A stretch of DNA of 64,000 bases from UBA10649 sp963842725 (GTDB lineage: Bacteria; Actinomycetota; Actinomycetes; S36-B12), in NCBI GenBank assembly GCA_963842725.1, contig CAWJHN010000004.1, positions 248,001 through 312,000 of the forward strand. The letters are read 5' to 3'. Below the pieces are notes generated by a model, which saw only the letters and a list, made by a program, of their open reading frames with translations, did no database searches and was not told the origin of the DNA. Below, piece by piece: positions 8,588-17,086 of the stretch; within the stretch, counting starts at the first letter, position 1, and the number at the start of each line of letters is the position of its first letter. Made by a program: the position numbers and the translations under genes.

Positions 8588-9480
8588 GCGCGCGGCTCCT
8601 TGCGTGTCCAGCCGGTCTCGGGTCGGTCGAACCATACGTGGACCTGGCTGGTGCCGATCGAGTTCTCGTAGTCCCCGAACTGGACGCCGGGCGCTGCGAA
8701 CTCCGACTCGCCGAGGGCCGCTGCCATCATCAGGTAGTGCGCGAACCTGCCCTCCGGGCGCACGGTCAGGAAGTCGTCCATCGTGTCGAGGACGCGATCG
8801 TGGCGACCCTCCGCGAACCACGCCAGGCGCTCCATGTCCATGTCGCGGGCGCGCTGGCTGAAGATGTGCGAGGGGTCGCTCGCCTCGTGACTGCGTAGCT
8901 CGCGAAGGGGATAGAACGTGTGCGACAGCGAGCCGGTGGCGATGATGATCACCTTCCGGTCGATGTCGCGGATCGCGGACCCGATCGCACGTCCGACGCG
9001 CAGGAAGTCCTCCGAGTCCCCGGTCTGGCAGACGCTCATGGAGATCCACTGCTTGTCGAGCCCCTTGCCCAGGTAGCTCCACAGGTTGATCGAGGGGTAG
9101 TAGAGCGGCAGGTACGGATCATCGAGGGCGGTGATCCAGGTGCCGTTGTCCTCCGCCCGCGCGGCGATCGCCTCGGCCAGCCCGGGATCGCCCCGCCACT
9201 CGTAGGGGATCCGGCACATTCCCCTGGGCAGTTCCTCCGCCGTGAACAGGCCCGCGCGCAGGTGGTGCGAGGTGACCACGAACTCGACGGTCGTGAACCA
9301 GTGCGAGTCCAGGACGATGACCGTGTCGTAGTCGAGGGTCTCGAACTTCTCGGCCCTGATCCGCCTCAGCGCCGGGACCAGCGAGATCTCCCTGCCCTCG
9401 TTCAGTTCCAGCCGGGTCTCCAGCGGGAGCATGATCGTCGGCACGTGCGATAGGAGGCCCGCTCCTACGACTTCGCCCAT
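8584..9480 (-). CDS. Class III extradiol ring-cleavage dioxygenase, HpaD-like
   Basis: 298-residue LigB-superfamily dioxygenase. Visible family features are GLLSHVPT at the N-terminus (first metal-ligand His), VIVLDSHWF, ATGSLSHTF (second His region) and SIGTSQVHVWF at the C-terminus. This pattern matches enterobacterial 3,4-dihydroxyphenylacetate 2,3-dioxygenase (HpaD), so homoprotocatechuate or a close catechol is the expected substrate. The start MGEVVGAG follows the aldehyde dehydrogenase stop by four bases. It opens the ring to a semialdehyde that the neighbouring HpaE-like enzyme would oxidise. Confidence 0.85.
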   Translation of the reverse strand: MGEVVGAGLLSHVPTIMLPLETRLELNEGREISLVPALRRIRAEKFETLDYDTVIVLDSHWFTTVEFVVTSHHLRAGLFTAEELPRGMCRIPYEWRGDPGLAEAIAARAEDNGTWITALDDPYLPLYYPSINLWSYLGKGLDKQWISMSVCQTGDSEDFLRVGRAIGSAIRDIDRKVIIIATGSLSHTFYPLRELRSHEASDPSHIFSQRARDMDMERLAWFAEGRHDRVLDTMDDFLTVRPEGRFAHYLMMAAALGESEFAAPGVQFGDYENSIGTSQVHVWFDRPETGWTRKEPRA

Positions 9481-9484
9481 GGCA

Positions 9485-10951
9485 CTACTCCTTCGTCCAG
9501 CCGTTCGGTGCGTACACGGTGTTCTTGACGTCGGCATAGAAGTCGAAGGACCACACGCCGCCCTCCCGCCCGATCCCGGACCTCTTGGAGCCGCCGAACG
9601 GGGCCGACAGGTCGCGCACGAAGAAGCAGTTGACCCAGATGGTGCCGGCGACAAGGTGCTTGGTGAAGGCCTCGGCGCGCTCCCGACTGCCGGTGACGAC
9701 ACAGGCCGCCAGTCCGAAGTCGGTCCCGTTGGCCAGGGCCAGGCCCTCATCGTCGGTGCCGAAGGTCTGCATGGTCAGCACGGGTCCGAAGACCTCCTGC
9801 GTCAGGATCTCGCTGCCCGGCCTGGCGTCCCGGATCAGCGTGGGCGTGAAGTAGTGCGTGCCGAGTGCGGCATTGCGCTCGCCGCCGTACACGATGGTCG
9901 CCCCCTCGGCCCGGGCGCGCTCGATGAAGCCCTCCACCCGCTCGACGTGACGCAGGTGGATGCTCGGCCCGATCTGGGTCTCCTCCTCGCGCGGATCCCC
10001 CTGCCGGATGCGTGCCGCTCGCTCGACGAACCGGGCTGAGAACTCCTCGGCTATGCCGTCCTGGACCAGTAGTCGCGTCCCGGCCAGGCACACCTGGCCG
10101 GCGTTGTCGTACTGCTCGATGGCCAGGTCGACCGCGAGATCGAGGTCGGCGTCGTCGAGGATCACGGTCGGGCTCTTGCCGCCGAGCTCGAAGGAGCAGG
10201 GGATCAGGTTGTCGGCCGCCGCATGGGCGATGACCTTGGCGGTCGGCACCGACCCGGTGAAGCAGATCCGCGACACGTCGGCGTTCGCGGTGAGGGCGGC
10301 GCCGGCCTCGGTGCCGAATCCCTGGACCACGTTGAAGACGCCGGCCGGCAACCCGGCCTCGTGTGCGAGGTCCGCGAAGTACGACGCCGTCAGCGGAGCC
10401 CACTCCGGCGGCTTCAGCACCACCGTGTCCCCCGAGGCCAGGGCCGGGCCGATCCGCCAGGTCGCCAGCATCAAGGGGGCGTTCCAGGGGGTGATGATGA
10501 CGGCGACCCCGGACGGATCCCAGGACACGTGGTTGGTGTGCCCACGCGTCTCGAAGTCGGGATGGGACAGGCGGTTAGCCGCGTAGTCGGCGAAAAAGCG
10601 GATGTTCATGGCCACTCGGGGCATGACACCGCGCCGGTGCGAGCGAAGCAGCGAGCCGTTGTCGGCGGTCTCGAGCTGCGAGAGCGCCTCGAGGCTGCCC
10701 TCGACGGCGTCGGCAACGCGGTAGAGGATCTCGGCCCGGTCGGTCGCGCTCATCGCGGCCCACGCAGGGAAGGCGGCCCGCGCTGCCGCGACCGCGGCGT
10801 CCGCCTCCGCCTGGCCGCCGCGATGGACCTGGGCGATCTCGGCGCCGTCGATCGGACTGATGCTGGCGAAGGTCGTCGGGGACGAGACTCGCTCGCCGCC
10901 GATCCAGTGCCGGGTGTCCACGGGGACACCGGCGACCTCGACGATCGACAT
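9485..10951 (-). CDS. Aldehyde dehydrogenase, 5-carboxymethyl-2-hydroxymuconate-semialdehyde type (HpaE-like)
   Basis: 488-residue NAD(P)-dependent aldehyde dehydrogenase. The catalytic Glu is in FELGGKSPT and the catalytic Cys in AGQVCLAGTR. The stretches VRDLSAPFGGSKRSGIGREG and WSFDFYADVKN are close to E. coli HpaE, which oxidises the ring-cleavage semialdehyde of homoprotocatechuate. First gene of the eight-gene leftward operon. The start at 10951 follows a purine-rich AAGGGATCGC leader. The divergent region to the gamma-glutamyl hydrolase carries operator site 1. Confidence 0.87.
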   Translation of the reverse strand: MSIVEVAGVPVDTRHWIGGERVSSPTTFASISPIDGAEIAQVHRGGQAEADAAVAAARAAFPAWAAMSATDRAEILYRVADAVEGSLEALSQLETADNGSLLRSHRRGVMPRVAMNIRFFADYAANRLSHPDFETRGHTNHVSWDPSGVAVIITPWNAPLMLATWRIGPALASGDTVVLKPPEWAPLTASYFADLAHEAGLPAGVFNVVQGFGTEAGAALTANADVSRICFTGSVPTAKVIAHAAADNLIPCSFELGGKSPTVILDDADLDLAVDLAIEQYDNAGQVCLAGTRLLVQDGIAEEFSARFVERAARIRQGDPREEETQIGPSIHLRHVERVEGFIERARAEGATIVYGGERNAALGTHYFTPTLIRDARPGSEILTQEVFGPVLTMQTFGTDDEGLALANGTDFGLAACVVTGSRERAEAFTKHLVAGTIWVNCFFVRDLSAPFGGSKRSGIGREGGVWSFDFYADVKNTVYAPNGWTKE

Positions 10952-11050
10952 GCGATCCCTTCCCGTCCGGTATACGTCGGCGGCACAATGGGCGAGGTGC
11001 TGCCCACTGTGCCGTGTGGTGTGCGGATTGCGAACCAGAGCCTGCAGTTC

Positions 11051-11065
11051 GTTCGGACCCTAATA
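11051..11065. promoter_or_regulatory. Putative operator, site 1
   Basis: GTTCGGACCCTAATA, a match to the recurring dyad GTTCGGGNCCNAACG, lies between the divergent HpaE-like operon (start 10951) and the gamma-glutamyl hydrolase gene (start 11116). It is followed at once by TAGATAAT, a possible -10 for the rightward gene. The regulator is probably the MarR protein of this island (inference). Confidence 0.5.
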
Positions 11066-11115
11066 GATAATGTGCGCCACGTCGACCCCCGCGTCGAACC
11101 GATTCAGGAGGAGAA

Positions 11116-11811
11116 GTGCCCCGACCCCGTATCGCCGTCCTCGGCCGGTTCACCGAATCGGCCAGCGCGCTCCGGTACCGGGGGCTCGTCTCGTCGCGCG
11201 CCCTGCTCGAGGTCGTGTGGGCCGCCGGCGGCGACCCGGTCACGCTGCTCCCCGGGGCGGATCCGGATGCGCTGGACTGGTCGACCCGCCTGTCCGGGTT
11301 CGGCGGCGTGCTGATGGCAGGAGGCGGCGACGTGGATCCGGCGCGCTACGGCGGCGACCCTGACCACGACACGGTCTATGACGTGGATGCCGTCCAGGAC
11401 GAGGCGGACTTCTCCCTGGCTCGCCACTGCCTCGAGCACGCGGTCCCGACCCTTGCCGTCTGCCGAGGGCTGCACGTCGTGAACGTGGTCCGAGGCGGGA
11501 CCCTCGTGATCGACATGCCCGAGAACCACCGGCACCTGGTTCAGCAGGTGCCGCTCGACCGGGGTGCCGAGCCCCTCGGCATCGGATTGGAGCCGATCGA
11601 GATCTCCTGCTACCACCATCAGGCCGTCGACCGGGTCGGAGCGGGCCTGACCGTGGTGGCCCGGGCCGAGGACGGGACGGTCGAGGCGGTCGTCGTGGAC
11701 GCGCCCGCCTGGACGGTCGGCGTCCAATGGCACCCGGAGGACACCTACGCCGTCGACCCCCGGCAGGTCGACCTGGTGCGGACGCTCGTCGCGCAGGCCG
11801 CTCGCGCCTGA
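11116..11811 (+). CDS. Class I glutamine amidotransferase-like gamma-glutamyl hydrolase (peptidase C26, PuuD-like)
   Basis: 231 residues. The nucleophile Cys is in LAVCRGLHVV, with YHHQAVD and GVQWHPED supplying the His and Glu of the triad. Free-standing C26 proteins of this kind (PuuD) hydrolyse gamma-glutamyl amides to release glutamate. The GTG start at 11116 has a strong AGGAGG just upstream. In this island it would remove the glutamyl group added by the GS-like ligase at 14.6 kb, after the amine carbon has been oxidised. No amidotransferase partner domain is present. Confidence 0.82.
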   Translation: MPRPRIAVLGRFTESASALRYRGLVSSRALLEVVWAAGGDPVTLLPGADPDALDWSTRLSGFGGVLMAGGGDVDPARYGGDPDHDTVYDVDAVQDEADFSLARHCLEHAVPTLAVCRGLHVVNVVRGGTLVIDMPENHRHLVQQVPLDRGAEPLGIGLEPIEISCYHHQAVDRVGAGLTVVARAEDGTVEAVVVDAPAWTVGVQWHPEDTYAVDPRQVDLVRTLVAQAARA

Positions 11812-11836
11812 CCGGCCATGACGCGCGCGCCATTCG

Positions 11837-12337
11837 TCAGCGGCGCTCGGAGGCCGTGATGCACATGAGCCGGAGGGCCTCGGCCACGGTGGCCCGGTCC
11901 GCCTTGGGGATGCCCGACACGGCGACCTGCTCCTGCGCGTTGAACTTCGGGAAGAGCCTCTTCATGAGTCTTCGGCCCGCGGGGGTGAGGCTGACCAGCA
12001 CCAGTCGGCCGTCGTCCGGGCTGCGCTCGCGGATGAGCAGGTCGCGACCCTCGAGCGTCTTGAGCACGCCGGAGAGCGTTGCCTTCGAGAAGCCACCCTC
12101 CTCCGCGATCACGCGCGTCTCGGCCTGCTCCCATATCCAGGTGACCCACAGGACGACGAACGCGGTCCAGGTGAGGTCGTGCGGCTGCAGGACGGTTCCC
12201 TCGAGGTGGTTGCGCACGGCGTTGGCTGCGCGGAAGAGATTCGAGGCGACCGCCATCGCCTCGAAGTCCAGGTCCATGCCCGAAAGCCGGCTCTCCACAG
12301 CGCGCTCGGTCTCCGCGAGGGTGTACGGGCCGGCCAT
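11837..12337 (-). CDS. MarR family transcriptional regulator
   Basis: 166-residue winged-helix repressor-type protein. The recognition-helix region is EGGFSKATLSGVLKTLEGRD, and the wing includes ERSPDDGRLVLVSLTPAG. I chose the ATG at 12337 because AAGGAG precedes it; a TTG at 12397 would add 20 residues. It diverges from the P450 gene across about 140 bases that hold operator site 2, the perfect palindrome. MarR proteins often regulate aromatic catabolism and release DNA on binding a phenolic ligand, so this is the best candidate for the recurring 15-bp dyad. Confidence 0.88.
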   Translation of the reverse strand: MAGPYTLAETERAVESRLSGMDLDFEAMAVASNLFRAANAVRNHLEGTVLQPHDLTWTAFVVLWVTWIWEQAETRVIAEEGGFSKATLSGVLKTLEGRDLLIRERSPDDGRLVLVSLTPAGRRLMKRLFPKFNAQEQVAVSGIPKADRATVAEALRLMCITASERR

Positions 12338-12429
12338 GAGGCTCCTTCGGTGAGGGTGTGCGGACAACCTACGCGAAAGTTCGTCAAAGGTGTTCAAATC
12401 GCCGACGGGGCATTACAGTCTGCCGGATA

Positions 12430-12444
12430 GTTCGGGCCCGAATG
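12430..12444. promoter_or_regulatory. Putative operator, site 2 (perfect palindrome core)
   Basis: GTTCGGGCCCGAATG; bases 12431-12442 form the perfect 12-bp palindrome TTCGGGCCCGAA. It sits between the divergent MarR and P450 genes, overlapping a possible -10 element (GGATAGT). It is the best-formed copy of the family of sites and suits autoregulation by MarR. Confidence 0.55.
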
Positions 12445-12479
12445 GTTGCGCGGCCCCATCGGACGACCCCGGAGGTTCC

Positions 12480-13725
12480 ATGACCACGACGACCGACGTC
12501 ACTCTCGCCGATCTCGGACCTGTTCGCCAACGGGGCACCCTGGGCGACGTTCGAGGACCTGAGAGCGAACTCCCCGGTCCACTGGAACACCGAGCCCGAG
12601 CCGAATGCGGGCTTCTGGTCCGTGACCCGCTACCACGACATCGTCGAGGTGCTGCGCAACACCACCACGTACTCGAGCCAGATCGGCGCGGTGAGCCTCG
12701 AGGAGCTGGACACGCGCCAGATGGAGATCCGCCGCTCCATGCTGGAGACGGACGGGACCCGCCACCGCGCGCTGCGCAAGATGCTCCAGCCCGAGTTCAC
12801 GCCGCGGGCCATCGCCGGCTACGAGACCTTCCTGCGCGGGCTGTCTGCGTCCACTCTCGACGCGGCCCTCGTCAAGGACGAGTTCGACTTCGTGGCGGAC
12901 GTGGCCGCCGACTTCCCGATCCGCGTCTTGGCCCGGATGCTGGACGTGCCCGAGTCGGACATCCCGCAGCTGATCAAGTGGGGCAACCGGATGGTCGGCA
13001 ACACCGACCCCGAGCACGCCGACGTGCTGGCCGACAGCCCCGAGAGCGAGGCCTTCCGCGACCTGCCGTTCCGGTCGCCGGCCGCGCTGGAGGTCTTCAA
13101 GTACGGCTACGAGCTCGCCTGGAACCGGCGCGGCGGTGACGGCAAGGACCTCGTCTCCATCGTCCTCAACACGCCCCCGTCGGACGGTATCCCGATCGAC
13201 GCCCGTGACTTCCGCAACTACTTCCTGCTCCTCGTCATCGCGGGGAACGAGACGACGCGGCACACGATCACGCACACGATGAACAACCTCATGAAGAACC
13301 CGCAGGCCATCGACCTGCTGCGTGAGAAGCCGGAACTCATCCCCTGGGCCGTCGAGGAGTTCCTGCGGTACGCCAGTCCGATCTACCACTTCCGACGCAC
13401 GGCGACCCACGACGTGATGCTCAACAACAAGGAGATCAAGGCGGGCGACAAGGTCGTCGTCTGGTTCGGGTCGGGAAACATGGACACCGACGTCTTCGAT
13501 GACCCCTACGCCTTCGACGTGACGCGCAAGCCGAACGAGCACATGACGTTCGGGCGCGGCGGACCGCACATGTGCCTGGGCAACGCCCTGGCCCGCCTGG
13601 AGATCCAGATCATGTTCGAGGAGCTCCTGGCGCGCGACGTCAATCTCGCGCCCAACGGCACGCCCGAGTTCCTGCGCTCGAACCTGGTGCACGGCTTCAA
13701 GCGGCTGCCCGTCAAGAAGGCCTGA
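12480..13725 (+). CDS. Cytochrome P450 (class I), one frame break near the N-terminus
   Basis: Soluble actinobacterial P450. The I-helix motif is AGNETTRH, the K-helix ExxR lies in EEFLRYASP, and the haem loop is FGRGGPHMCLGNAL with its Cys ligand. The ATG at 12480 follows GGAGG and encodes MTTTTDVTLADL, after which the frame is lost. The continuing P450 N-terminus, DLFANGAPWATFEDLRANSP, is read one base later. Deleting one G at 12516-12517 restores a single protein of about 414 residues. Without that, translation could begin only at an internal GTG (12622), losing about 45 residues. Ferredoxin and reductase partners are encoded in the leftward operon. It probably oxidises the aromatic amine or its gamma-glutamyl derivative (inference). 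Confidence 0.85.
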
Positions 13726-13753
13726 ACGCGGAGCCATCGCCCCGCGGCGTGAG

Positions 13754-14467
13754 TCAGGCGACGATGGGGAAGGCGATGCGGTCCAGGAAGGCGTCGACGA
13801 GGGCGTGCGCCCGGCGGCCCGCGTCCTCCCCCTCTGCGAGCGTGTGCTGGTAGAGGATGTCGGGGTCCTGCCCGTCGGCGACGACCAGGTCGCGTCCGTC
13901 GAGCTCGAGCCAGCCCTGCAGCGTGGCTGCCGTGACCTCGGGATGGAACTGCACCGCGAGGTTGCGACGCAGCACGAAGGCCTGCGACGCCCGCGAGTTG
14001 CGCGCGATCTCGCGCGCCTCGGGCGGGACCTCCCAGCGGTCGTAGTGGAAGTGGAACCACGGTCCGCGACCGACGATGTCAGGGGCCTGCGACCAGATCG
14101 CGGTCCAGCCGATCTCCGGACGCGGTGCGCGCGCGACCGACCCGCCGTGGGCCCGTGCGAGCAGCTGCCCGCCGAAGCAGATCCCGAGCACCGGCACGCC
14201 GAACTCGTCGGCTCGCCGCAGCCACTCGATCTCGGGCAGCAGCCAGGTGCCGATCTTCTGGTCGTCCCATGCCCCCCACGGCGCGCCCATGGGGACGATC
14301 ACGTCGAACTCGCGCGGATCCGGGAAGTCGAAGGGCTGGTTGGGCTGTCGGAAGTTCTCGGGCGCCACGACGATCCGCTCGACGACCTCGAATCCGCGAT
14401 GCGCGAAGCGCTCGGCCACCGGCCCGGGCGGACTCACGTGATCGTGCTGGAGGAACAGTGCCCGCAC
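13754..14467 (-). CDS. Class I glutamine amidotransferase domain protein
   Basis: 237 residues, GATase1 fold. The nucleophile Cys is in LGICFGGQLLA and the His-Glu pair in AVQFHPEV. It resembles free-standing GMP-synthase-like amidotransferases of the kind found next to GS-like ligases in aniline catabolism clusters (TdnT/AtdA2). The GTG at 14467 has GAAGGGAAT upstream. It diverges from the GS-like gene with operator site 3 between them, so the two are probably co-regulated. It could donate ammonia to the ligase or hydrolyse a gamma-glutamyl amide; sequence alone does not decide. Confidence 0.8.
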   Translation of the reverse strand: MRALFLQHDHVSPPGPVAERFAHRGFEVVERIVVAPENFRQPNQPFDFPDPREFDVIVPMGAPWGAWDDQKIGTWLLPEIEWLRRADEFGVPVLGICFGGQLLARAHGGSVARAPRPEIGWTAIWSQAPDIVGRGPWFHFHYDRWEVPPEAREIARNSRASQAFVLRRNLAVQFHPEVTAATLQGWLELDGRDLVVADGQDPDILYQHTLAEGEDAGRRAHALVDAFLDRIAFPIVA

Positions 14468-14529
14468 AGCGATTCCCTTCCGTCAAGGGGGCGACAGATT
14501 GTCGGTTTGCGTCTACTATCCGCTAGATC

Positions 14530-14544
14530 GTTGGGAGCCTAACG
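14530..14544. promoter_or_regulatory. Putative operator, site 3
   Basis: GTTGGGAGCCTAACG, with the outer arms CGTT/AACG complementary, lies between the divergent GATase (start 14467) and GS-like gene (start 14595). A TACTAT hexamer at 14513-14518 could be the rightward -10, so a bound protein would sit just downstream of the start point. Confidence 0.5.
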
Positions 14545-14594
14545 ACCCAGCCACGCGAACCTAGCCGTTTGACGCCCACAGCGAAAGGCCATCC

Positions 14595-15944
14595 ATGCAC
14601 ACCGATCTCGCCGACATCCGTCGTGAGCTGGACACCCTCGGCATCGACGTCCTGCGGCTGGTCTGGTCGGACGTGCTGGGGATCGCCCGGTCAAAGGACA
14701 TCACGGTCTCGCAGCTGGAGCGCGCCGCCGGCCACGGCCCGACCTTCTGCCAGGCCACGTGGACGACGAACACCCGGGGCGATGTGCTCGACGGCCACGG
14801 CAGCCTGCGTGACGGCCTGTCGGACATGGTGTCGCGGCTCGACCCGAGCACGATCCGCGCCATCCCGTGGGTACCGGGCGTGGCCTACGGGATCGCCGAC
14901 ATCGATGAGCCCGACGGCTCGCCGAACCCGATCTCGCCGCGCACGTTGCTGCGCCGGGTGATCGCCGAGTACAAGCTGCTGGGGCTCATTCCGATCGTCG
15001 GCCCCGAGCTGGAGTTCTACCTCGCCCACCGGCCGAACGGGTCGTGGGAGCGCATCATCAACAAGGTCGGCCGCGTCTACACGACGGGTTCGATGGTGGA
15101 TCCGGACGGCACCTTCCTGCACCTGCTGCGCATGATGGACCGGCTGGCGATCGGTGCCTTCGCGGGAAACCACGAGTTCGCGCCGTCGCAGTACGAGATC
15201 AACCTGTGGCACGGCGAGGCCCTGGACGCAGCGGATCGCACCTTCCTGCTCAAGGCCGGCATCAAGGACGTCTGCGCGAGCAGGGGCGTCATGGGCACCT
15301 TCCTCGGCAAGCCCTGGAGCGACGAGGGCGGCAGCGGATTCCATCTGCACCTGTCGGTGACGGACATCGAGGGCGACATGATGATGGACGAGCCCGACGG
15401 GTCCCCGTCGGTCATCTCCCAGCGCATGACCGCCGGCATCCTGGAGCATGCGGCGGCGCTTGTCGCCTTCTGCAATCCCACGGTCAACGCGTACAAGCGG
15501 CTCGGTCCGGACACGATGGCGCCGTACCGGGCTAACTGGGGCTACGACAACCGCACCACGTTCGTGCGGCTGCCACCGGAGCGAGGTCCCGGGGCGCGTA
15601 TCGAGGTCCGGGTCGGGGACGGGGCCGCCAACCCCTACGTGGTCATCGCGGTGGTTCTCGCTGCGGCCCTCGACGGCCTGCGTCGACAGCTCGACTGCCC
15701 GCCCGCGTCCGAGGGCTGGTCGTACACCGACGAGTCGCGCCCGGCGCTGCCGATGTCCCTGGGAGCGGCACTGGATGCGCTCGCGGCCGACCGCTTCCTG
15801 ACCGACATCATCGGCGAGCCGTTCGTCGCGGCCTTCGAGACGCTCAAGCGCGACGAGATCGCCCGCTACGAGGCAGCGGTCGACGATCCGGCCACGCGCG
15901 ACACCACGCAGTGGGAGCTCGACGAGTACCTCGAGGACTTCTAG
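14595..15944 (+). CDS. Glutamine synthetase-like gamma-glutamyl ligase
   Basis: 449 residues, full GS catalytic fold. Metal and substrate motifs visible: VGPELEFYL, AGNHEFAPSQYEIN, FHLHLSV and NPTVNAYKRLGPDTMAPY, then IEVRVGDGAANPY. It is shorter than GlnA-I and lacks the usual adenylylation-loop tyrosine context, which suits PuuA/IpuC/aniline-type enzymes that ligate glutamate to an amine using ATP. In this island it would make a gamma-glutamyl amide of the imported or decarboxylation-derived amine. The start at 14595 follows GCGAAAGG. A 24-bp inverted repeat lies one base past the stop. Confidence 0.85.
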   Translation: MHTDLADIRRELDTLGIDVLRLVWSDVLGIARSKDITVSQLERAAGHGPTFCQATWTTNTRGDVLDGHGSLRDGLSDMVSRLDPSTIRAIPWVPGVAYGIADIDEPDGSPNPISPRTLLRRVIAEYKLLGLIPIVGPELEFYLAHRPNGSWERIINKVGRVYTTGSMVDPDGTFLHLLRMMDRLAIGAFAGNHEFAPSQYEINLWHGEALDAADRTFLLKAGIKDVCASRGVMGTFLGKPWSDEGGSGFHLHLSVTDIEGDMMMDEPDGSPSVISQRMTAGILEHAAALVAFCNPTVNAYKRLGPDTMAPYRANWGYDNRTTFVRLPPERGPGARIEVRVGDGAANPYVVIAVVLAAALDGLRRQLDCPPASEGWSYTDESRPALPMSLGAALDALAADRFLTDIIGEPFVAAFETLKRDEIARYEAAVDDPATRDTTQWELDEYLEDF

Positions 15945-15945
15945 C

Positions 15946-16017
15946 GCCGACGCGACCCAGAAGGTCGCGTAATCGGTGGTTCCGCGGCTGTTTCGCGACC
16001 TTCTGGGTCGCGTCGGC
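15946..16017. repeat. 24-bp perfect inverted repeat (terminator or repeat element)
   Basis: Bases 15946-15969 and 15994-16017 are perfect reverse complements with a 24-base spacer. The arms include GACCCAGAAGGTCGCG. It begins one base after the GS-like stop codon, so it may act as a terminator, but no U run follows. The long arms and spacer also fit a dispersed palindromic element. No second copy was seen in this window. Confidence 0.75.
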
Positions 16018-16020
16018 GGC

Positions 16021-16071
16021 GTGGGGTGGGCGGCGGCGTGGGGTGGGCGGCGGCGTGGGGTGGGCGGCGGC
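16021..16071. repeat. Three tandem copies of a 17-bp G-rich unit
   Basis: The unit GTGGGGTGGGCGGCGGC is repeated exactly three times (16021-16037, 16038-16054, 16055-16071), directly after the inverted repeat and before the stop of the leftward acetoacetate-decarboxylase-like gene. The G3-4 runs could form a quadruplex. No coding role seen. Confidence 0.85.
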
Positions 16072-16103
16072 GCGGAGCGGGCTCGTCAGACGGCGCGGGC
16101 AGG

Positions 16104-16913
16104 TCAGATGGCGCGGGACGCATCGGTGAGCAGCGAGCCCCCCGCGAAGGTCGTGCCCACCTCGACGTAGTACCCCGCGATGACCTCGTCCACGGGCAGG
16201 AGGCTGGCGGGCTCGTCCCATGGCGAGTCGAACAGGGACAGCTCGGCGTCGCCGACCCACGGTTGGCCGAGGTCGACGTCGACCCCGCCCATGGTCACGA
16301 CCTGGGACAGCGACATGCCCGCCCCGGGCGTCAGGGACGGCATGACCCGGTGGTGCACCATCTTGTGGGCGTTGACGAAGCCGTTGGTGTCACTGGGTTC
16401 TCGCAGGGTCACCTTCGCAGTGGCGAGGCGGTGGTCGTAGGCGGCGAGCGACGCCCCGAAGGTGCCGCCCTCCGCGATCCGCGGCGCCGCCGTGCCCCGG
16501 TTGTAGGCACGCGTGACGTACGCGCTGCCGAGCTTCTTCGGGTAGCCCTGGAACCAGCCCCGTCCGATCGCGAAGTCCGTGGTCACCCAGATCAGCACGC
16601 ATCGGCTGTAGGTGACGCCCTGGTACGTGCACCGGACGACGACGAACGCCTCGAGGTACTGCGATCGCGAGGGGTCGAGCAGCTCGGCCCCTCCGCTGCT
16701 GCATGACTGCCAGTCGGCCCAGATGAACGCGACGGCCCCGGGGTCCTGCGGCGCCAGGTCGAGTTCGGGCGGCAGCAGCGCGCGGACGTTCGCCGGGTCG
16801 GTGCGGTACTCGACCGTGAGCAGCGTGCCCGAGTAGTGCCACGGCATCTCCGGCACGAGTGCCGACGCTCCGGACGGCGTGAAGGGCGGTAGGAATCCGC
16901 GGAGTTCTGACAT
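16104..16913 (-). CDS. Acetoacetate decarboxylase family protein
   Basis: 269 residues from the ATG at 16913. The family's lysine pair is present in GWFQGYPKKLGS (K126, K127), matching the Schiff-base lysine region of acetoacetate decarboxylase. This superfamily also includes lyases and aldolases acting on other oxo acids, so acetoacetate itself need not be the substrate. It diverges from the APC permease with sites 4 and 5 between them, tying it to the island's regulon. A plausible job is a C-C or decarboxylation step on a pathway oxo acid (inference). Confidence 0.75.
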   Translation of the reverse strand: MSELRGFLPPFTPSGASALVPEMPWHYSGTLLTVEYRTDPANVRALLPPELDLAPQDPGAVAFIWADWQSCSSGGAELLDPSRSQYLEAFVVVRCTYQGVTYSRCVLIWVTTDFAIGRGWFQGYPKKLGSAYVTRAYNRGTAAPRIAEGGTFGASLAAYDHRLATAKVTLREPSDTNGFVNAHKMVHHRVMPSLTPGAGMSLSQVVTMGGVDVDLGQPWVGDAELSLFDSPWDEPASLLPVDEVIAGYYVEVGTTFAGGSLLTDASRAI

Positions 16914-16944
16914 AGCGCCGAACCATAGCCCACGGCAATCGATC

Positions 16945-16959
16945 GTTTGCGCCCGAATG
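16945..16959. promoter_or_regulatory. Putative operator, site 4
   Basis: Read on the minus strand: ATTCGGGCGCAAACG, a looser match to GTTCGGGNCCNAACG. It lies 32 bases upstream of the leftward acetoacetate-decarboxylase-like gene, in the divergent region shared with the APC permease. Confidence 0.4.
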
Positions 16960-17031
16960 TCAAGGAAGTTGACGGCAAATCGAGCCAATCGCTTGACGCG
17001 CGCATCTCCATGCATCAGTCTCCTCCCTATC

Positions 17032-17046
17032 GTTCGGGTCCTTACG
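17032..17046. promoter_or_regulatory. Putative operator, site 5
   Basis: GTTCGGGTCCTTACG, with outer CG/CG and GG/CC positions conserved, lies 40 bases upstream of the APC permease start (17087). It directly follows CCCTAT, a possible -10 remnant. Confidence 0.5.
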
Positions 17047-17086
17047 ACTCTTGACGCTGCCCCCGCGACCGACTAGGAGAACCTTG

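Noticed and set aside
12480..12621. Possibility that the P450 starts at the internal GTG at 12622
   Set aside because: The upstream 140 bases encode a typical P450 N-terminus once a single G is removed, and a good ribosome binding site precedes the ATG at 12480.
14595..15944. Housekeeping glutamine synthetase GlnA
   Set aside because: Too short for GlnA-I, variant active-site flanks, and placed among catabolic genes with gamma-glutamyl hydrolases; a gamma-glutamylamine ligase fits better.
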